Shown here: in pieces, positions 61,095-64,000 of the stretch
How the letters are laid out: each line of letters begins with the position of its first letter
How positions within the stretch are numbered: position 1 is the stretch's first letter
Source: Lachnospiraceae bacterium UBA7196
GTDB lineage: Bacteria; Bacillota; Clostridia; Lachnospirales; Lachnospiraceae
Direction: 5' to 3'
Assembly: GCA_002490835.1 (NCBI GenBank)
Contig: DKUU01000042.1
Location: 62,001 to 126,000 of the forward strand
Length of the DNA: 64,000 bases
Made by a program: the position numbers and the translations under genes
Notes under the pieces: generated by a model
Database searches by the model: none
Told to the model about the DNA's origin: nothing
The model's input: only the letters and a program-made list of their open reading frames with translations

Positions 61095-63719
61095 TTACTT
61101 CTTGATCCAGTTCATGTAACGCACGATCTCGCTGTAGTCGAGCGCCAGATTGCCCGCATCGTCCACATCGGGCGCCTGCGCGCCGTTTAAGAGGCTGCCG
61201 CCGGCATTGTGAAACATATCGATCGGTTTTCTATTATCGCTTGCCGGATCGGTCGGATCGGCCGCATTATAAAACTCGCTGTCTGCCTGCAGCACATCTG
61301 CCAGCTCCGTCCCGCCAAGTTTGATCGTACTGCCGCCGGTCACGGTGATCTTTCCTTTGGCGATGATCAGACCGGTAAAGTCGCGGTCCACCGTCACGTC
61401 GCCTAAGCAGACGAGGAGTCTTAACTTCGTCGGATCGACTCCGGTAATTCCTGACAGGCTCACAGAATCCTTCGCAAGATGCGCCTGCAGACCTGTTGAC
61501 GTTTTATAAGTAACATGCGTTTTTCCACCATCAAGTCCGTCCAGATAATCCTCGACATTGTCCGTGCTGCCGCCCGACTCCTTACATTTGATAATGCTCT
61601 TAAACACATACTCCGACGCGGCGACAGGATCATAATCCGAAGGAAGCTCGGGATTTGCAAAAGCAGGAACCGACCCGTCCTCCATGAGATTATAAACCAA
61701 ACTCGTATATTCCTTCTTGATATCCGCAATCAACGTGCCTACGGCCGCGTCATCCCTGTCACTTGTCACTTCCTCTGCGTTTTCGCCAGTTTCCGTGTAA
61801 GCGTCAGGATCGACAGGCGCCGCCGGATCTGTACCGCCGTCTGGCACACTGCCGCCTTCCGGCGTCCCCGTCAGATTTAAGGTCGTCTGATCGATACCTG
61901 TCAACAACGTCACACCGCTGTCCGTAAGCGCGCTGCTAATCAGGCTGTTGCCTAAGATCGTGTACTCTGTCTTTGCATCCTCAAAATCCCCGAGCTGGAA
62001 GCCGCCGGAGAGATATCTGTTAAAATAGGTATCCACTTCTTCCCTGTTGGCATGGAAATCATAGTACTGCACGAAATACTTTTCCGCGGTGTCCTTATCC
62101 ATGACCAGATAATAGTAAAGCAGGGTGCCGCCTTTATAAGGCGCATAAACCTTGCGGATATATTTCATATCTTCCGCGTCGTTCGCCTTACCGTCCACCG
62201 GGCTTGCCCCCAAGCCCATCTGCCGCAGCGTCTTGCCGCCGAGACGATAGACCTTCCTGTCGAAATCCACTTCCTTGAAATCACTGCCGTATGCAGTCTT
62301 AAAATCAGTAATATCGCTTTCCTTGTCGCCATTGATCGGGTTTTGGCCGATTTCGCTCTCCCCTTCCAGCGTACCGATGCACTCCGCAGGTACCAGATAG
62401 GCTACCTGACCGCCCTTGACGGCGATGGATTCGCCCATCATTACCGGCACCGTCTGTACCTTATTGGCCGGATCCGCAGGATCTTTCATATAATTTCCGT
62501 CACCCGCCGCGTTTCCGGTAGGCGATCCGATATAGGACCGTCCGGCGATCAACAGTCTCGTCACCGAAGACATATCGACCGTGGAATCCCTTCCGTTTAT
62601 GATGATAGCGCTGCTGGCCGCGGAATCCACCGCCATCACTTCTCCCGGCAGCCCGTTAGCGGTAGAATCTCCATAGCCGTAATACTCTTTCGTGAGCGCG
62701 ACGCGGCTGCCGACCCCGTCAAGCGTCAGATCATTGGCCACGTATACCTTACTGTCAAGACTTGCCGTCGCGCTGTTTAAGGTGATATTTTTCGCGTATA
62801 CACGCGTATCCTGACCGGCAACATCCCGCACCAGCAGACTGGAAACCGGATCCACCGTAATATCTCCTTTTGAGATTACACGCAGGGCGTTTTCCATCGT
62901 CATCTGCGTAGCGGCGACCGTATCCTTTCCAATCTGAAGACCGCCCTTGCCGGTTTCATCCGCACCCGCATAGATGCTGCCCTGCGTCTTAATGGCGCCG
63001 GGAACTTGTACGTCGATCCCCTTATTGCCGATGAGGGTATACTGATAAAGGGCATCGATGTTGCCGTTGTTTTCAAAGATCAGTTTCGGCACATCCATAC
63101 AGATGTCCGTCTTTACAATAGACACCCGGCCGTCATCGGCCATGCAGGAAACATAAATATTTTTAAAAATGATACTGTTATTGTTTACGACTTCCATCAG
63201 AGGCAGGCCTTCGGGATCCGTCAGCGCGTTGCCGTGATCCCACGCTGCCGCGTCAACCCCCTTATCCGGCGTGGTTCTCTGAAAAATGGCAGCATCCACA
63301 TACTCCTCCAGCTTTTCCCTGTCATATTGGGTCGTTCCGTACGTCGGATGCTTAAACTTGTCGATCAGGGTATCCATATAGGTGGTCATAAAGACGTTTG
63401 TCCGCGCCGCCTCCGAATCCAGATTATCCCAGTTAGCCAGTACATCCCGGTAAGCCACGCCCACCGCTTCGGCCGATTCCCTGCGCAGTCCGGACATGAT
63501 CTGCTCCACCACTTCCTCCGCGGAGTAGAAACTGTTCTTATTACGGATATCCGCCACCTTGATCATATAGTTCATATAGGCCATCCAGAGCAGGGTGGTA
63601 GCCAGAATGCCGATCATTGCCATCGCTATGATGACGATGATGATCGCGGCACCTTTGTCATTCATCTTCTTTTTTGTCTGCCTATAAAGCTGTGCCATTT
63701 TTATGCCCGCTCTTTTCAT
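61095..63719 (-). CDS. PilX-like large pilus-associated protein
   Basis: An 874-aa protein with an N-terminal NDKG followed by a pilin-like hydrophobic helix (AAIIIVIIAMAMIGILATTL). Residue +5 is not Glu, as in PilX/GspK-type minor pilins. A helical region follows, then a long stretch of short beta repeats (IDVQVPGAIKTQGSIYAGAD, LRVISKGDITVD, VYVANDLTLDG) that reads like a beta-helix or bactofilin-like solenoid. A further domain rich in Asp/Tyr follows and a second short solenoid lies near 800 (LVCLGDVTVDRDFTGLIIAK). ATG 63719 is used; a TTG at 63725 is also in frame. Confidence 0.75.
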   Translation of the reverse strand: MKRAGIKMAQLYRQTKKKMNDKGAAIIIVIIAMAMIGILATTLLWMAYMNYMIKVADIRNKNSFYSAEEVVEQIMSGLRRESAEAVGVAYRDVLANWDNLDSEAARTNVFMTTYMDTLIDKFKHPTYGTTQYDREKLEEYVDAAIFQRTTPDKGVDAAAWDHGNALTDPEGLPLMEVVNNNSIIFKNIYVSCMADDGRVSIVKTDICMDVPKLIFENNGNIDALYQYTLIGNKGIDVQVPGAIKTQGSIYAGADETGKGGLQIGKDTVAATQMTMENALRVISKGDITVDPVSSLLVRDVAGQDTRVYAKNITLNSATASLDSKVYVANDLTLDGVGSRVALTKEYYGYGDSTANGLPGEVMAVDSAASSAIIINGRDSTVDMSSVTRLLIAGRSYIGSPTGNAAGDGNYMKDPADPANKVQTVPVMMGESIAVKGGQVAYLVPAECIGTLEGESEIGQNPINGDKESDITDFKTAYGSDFKEVDFDRKVYRLGGKTLRQMGLGASPVDGKANDAEDMKYIRKVYAPYKGGTLLYYYLVMDKDTAEKYFVQYYDFHANREEVDTYFNRYLSGGFQLGDFEDAKTEYTILGNSLISSALTDSGVTLLTGIDQTTLNLTGTPEGGSVPDGGTDPAAPVDPDAYTETGENAEEVTSDRDDAAVGTLIADIKKEYTSLVYNLMEDGSVPAFANPELPSDYDPVAASEYVFKSIIKCKESGGSTDNVEDYLDGLDGGKTHVTYKTSTGLQAHLAKDSVSLSGITGVDPTKLRLLVCLGDVTVDRDFTGLIIAKGKITVTGGSTIKLGGTELADVLQADSEFYNAADPTDPASDNRKPIDMFHNAGGSLLNGAQAPDVDDAGNLALDYSEIVRYMNWIKK

Positions 63720-63790
63720 ACCCAATACCCCGTTATCTGTTACACATACTTTTTCCGGCCATTCCTAATCGTCACAGGTGTTATTTATAA

Positions 63791-64000
63791 TCAGTTCGTC
63801 ATACTGCCCCCGATCACGACCATCCGTTTGTCATCCGGGAACCCATTCACGGCCGCACCCATCTCGTAGAGACTGACTTCCACGTCGTAGATCAGCTCCG
63901 TAGCCTCGCCGGGTCCGGACGGCCGGCCCATAGGGCTGCGCACGCCGTCCAGCGTAAAGATGTTCATGTCACTGGTGCCGCTTAGATCCATAGCGGTTCC
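63791..64000 (-). CDS. Pseudopilin-like protein, C-terminal 69 residues only
   Basis: The reading frame enters from the right edge and stops at TGA 63791-63793. The visible tail (ATELIYDVEVSLYEMGAAVN, MVVIGGSMTN) has the short-strand character of the ends of clostridial prepilins. It is the gene just upstream of the PilX-like gene, 71 nt away. The N-terminus is outside the window, so the prepilin assignment rests on context. Confidence 0.6.
   Translation of the reverse strand, partial: GTAMDLSGTSDMNIFTLDGVRSPMGRPSGPGEATELIYDVEVSLYEMGAAVNGFPDDKRMVVIGGSMTN

Overview
The window is one long, co-oriented (all minus strand) stretch of a motile, low-to-mid-GC Firmicute, most likely a clostridial Lachnospiraceae-type organism. 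The reasons are a CodY-linked fla/che locus in the Bacillus/Clostridium gene order, FliY with CheC-like sites, CheC/CheD, FapA, DUF6115 and TIGR02530-type flagellar-operon proteins, and strong Shine-Dalgarno sites. No class-3 filament genes (hag, fliD, flgK/L), no cheR, and no rRNA or tRNA genes were seen.

Reading in the direction of transcription (high to low coordinates): (1) 64000-51606, a pilus-like surface cluster: the tail of a pseudopilin-like protein, a PilX-like 874-aa protein, a 184-aa prepilin, a giant 1000-aa prepilin with Ig-like domains, and a 1915-aa DUF5057-like membrane protein with two Pro/Thr repeat tracts. (2) 51538-50517, a small AT-richer two-gene module (a GNAT-like protein and a 60-aa partner) bracketed by two nearly identical 103/104-bp direct repeats, each carrying a sigma-A promoter. 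(3) 50446-44237, comM, dprA, a 57-aa ORF, topA and codY, matching the smf-topA-codY neighbourhood of Bacillus subtilis. (4) 44199-5357, the fla/che superoperon: flgBC fliEFGHIJ ylxF-like fliK flgD TIGR02530 flgE / flbD motAB fliLMY cheY fliOPQR flhBAFG pilZ cheBAWCD, a 2-TM protein, fliA, fapA, a 109-aa ORF, a DUF6115/SwrB-like protein, an MltG-like fragment and a chemoreceptor. (5) 5296-3126, rpsB-tsf, as in B. subtilis. (6) 3126-1, an accessory transporter operon: an AbiEi-antitoxin-like domain fused to a MacB/LolD-type ATPase, followed by an FtsX-like permease cut by the window edge.

The fla/che genes give a complete basal body, export apparatus, hook, motor switch, stator and chemotaxis core, except for CheR and the filament. 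Internal control points read from sequence are a sigma-A promoter in front of flgB, a candidate sigma-D (FliA) promoter between the ylxF-like gene and fliK, a terminator plus sigma-A promoter between flgE and flbD, and an unusual run of three hairpins between fliJ and the ylxF-like gene.

The most promising novelties are the AbiEi-ABC ATPase fusion, the direct-repeat-bracketed GNAT module that duplicates the comM promoter, the triple-hairpin leader, the remodelled tsf end (54-bp tandem copies of its last codons) and the giant-pilin cluster. All functions are inferred from reading the sequence; no database search was run.
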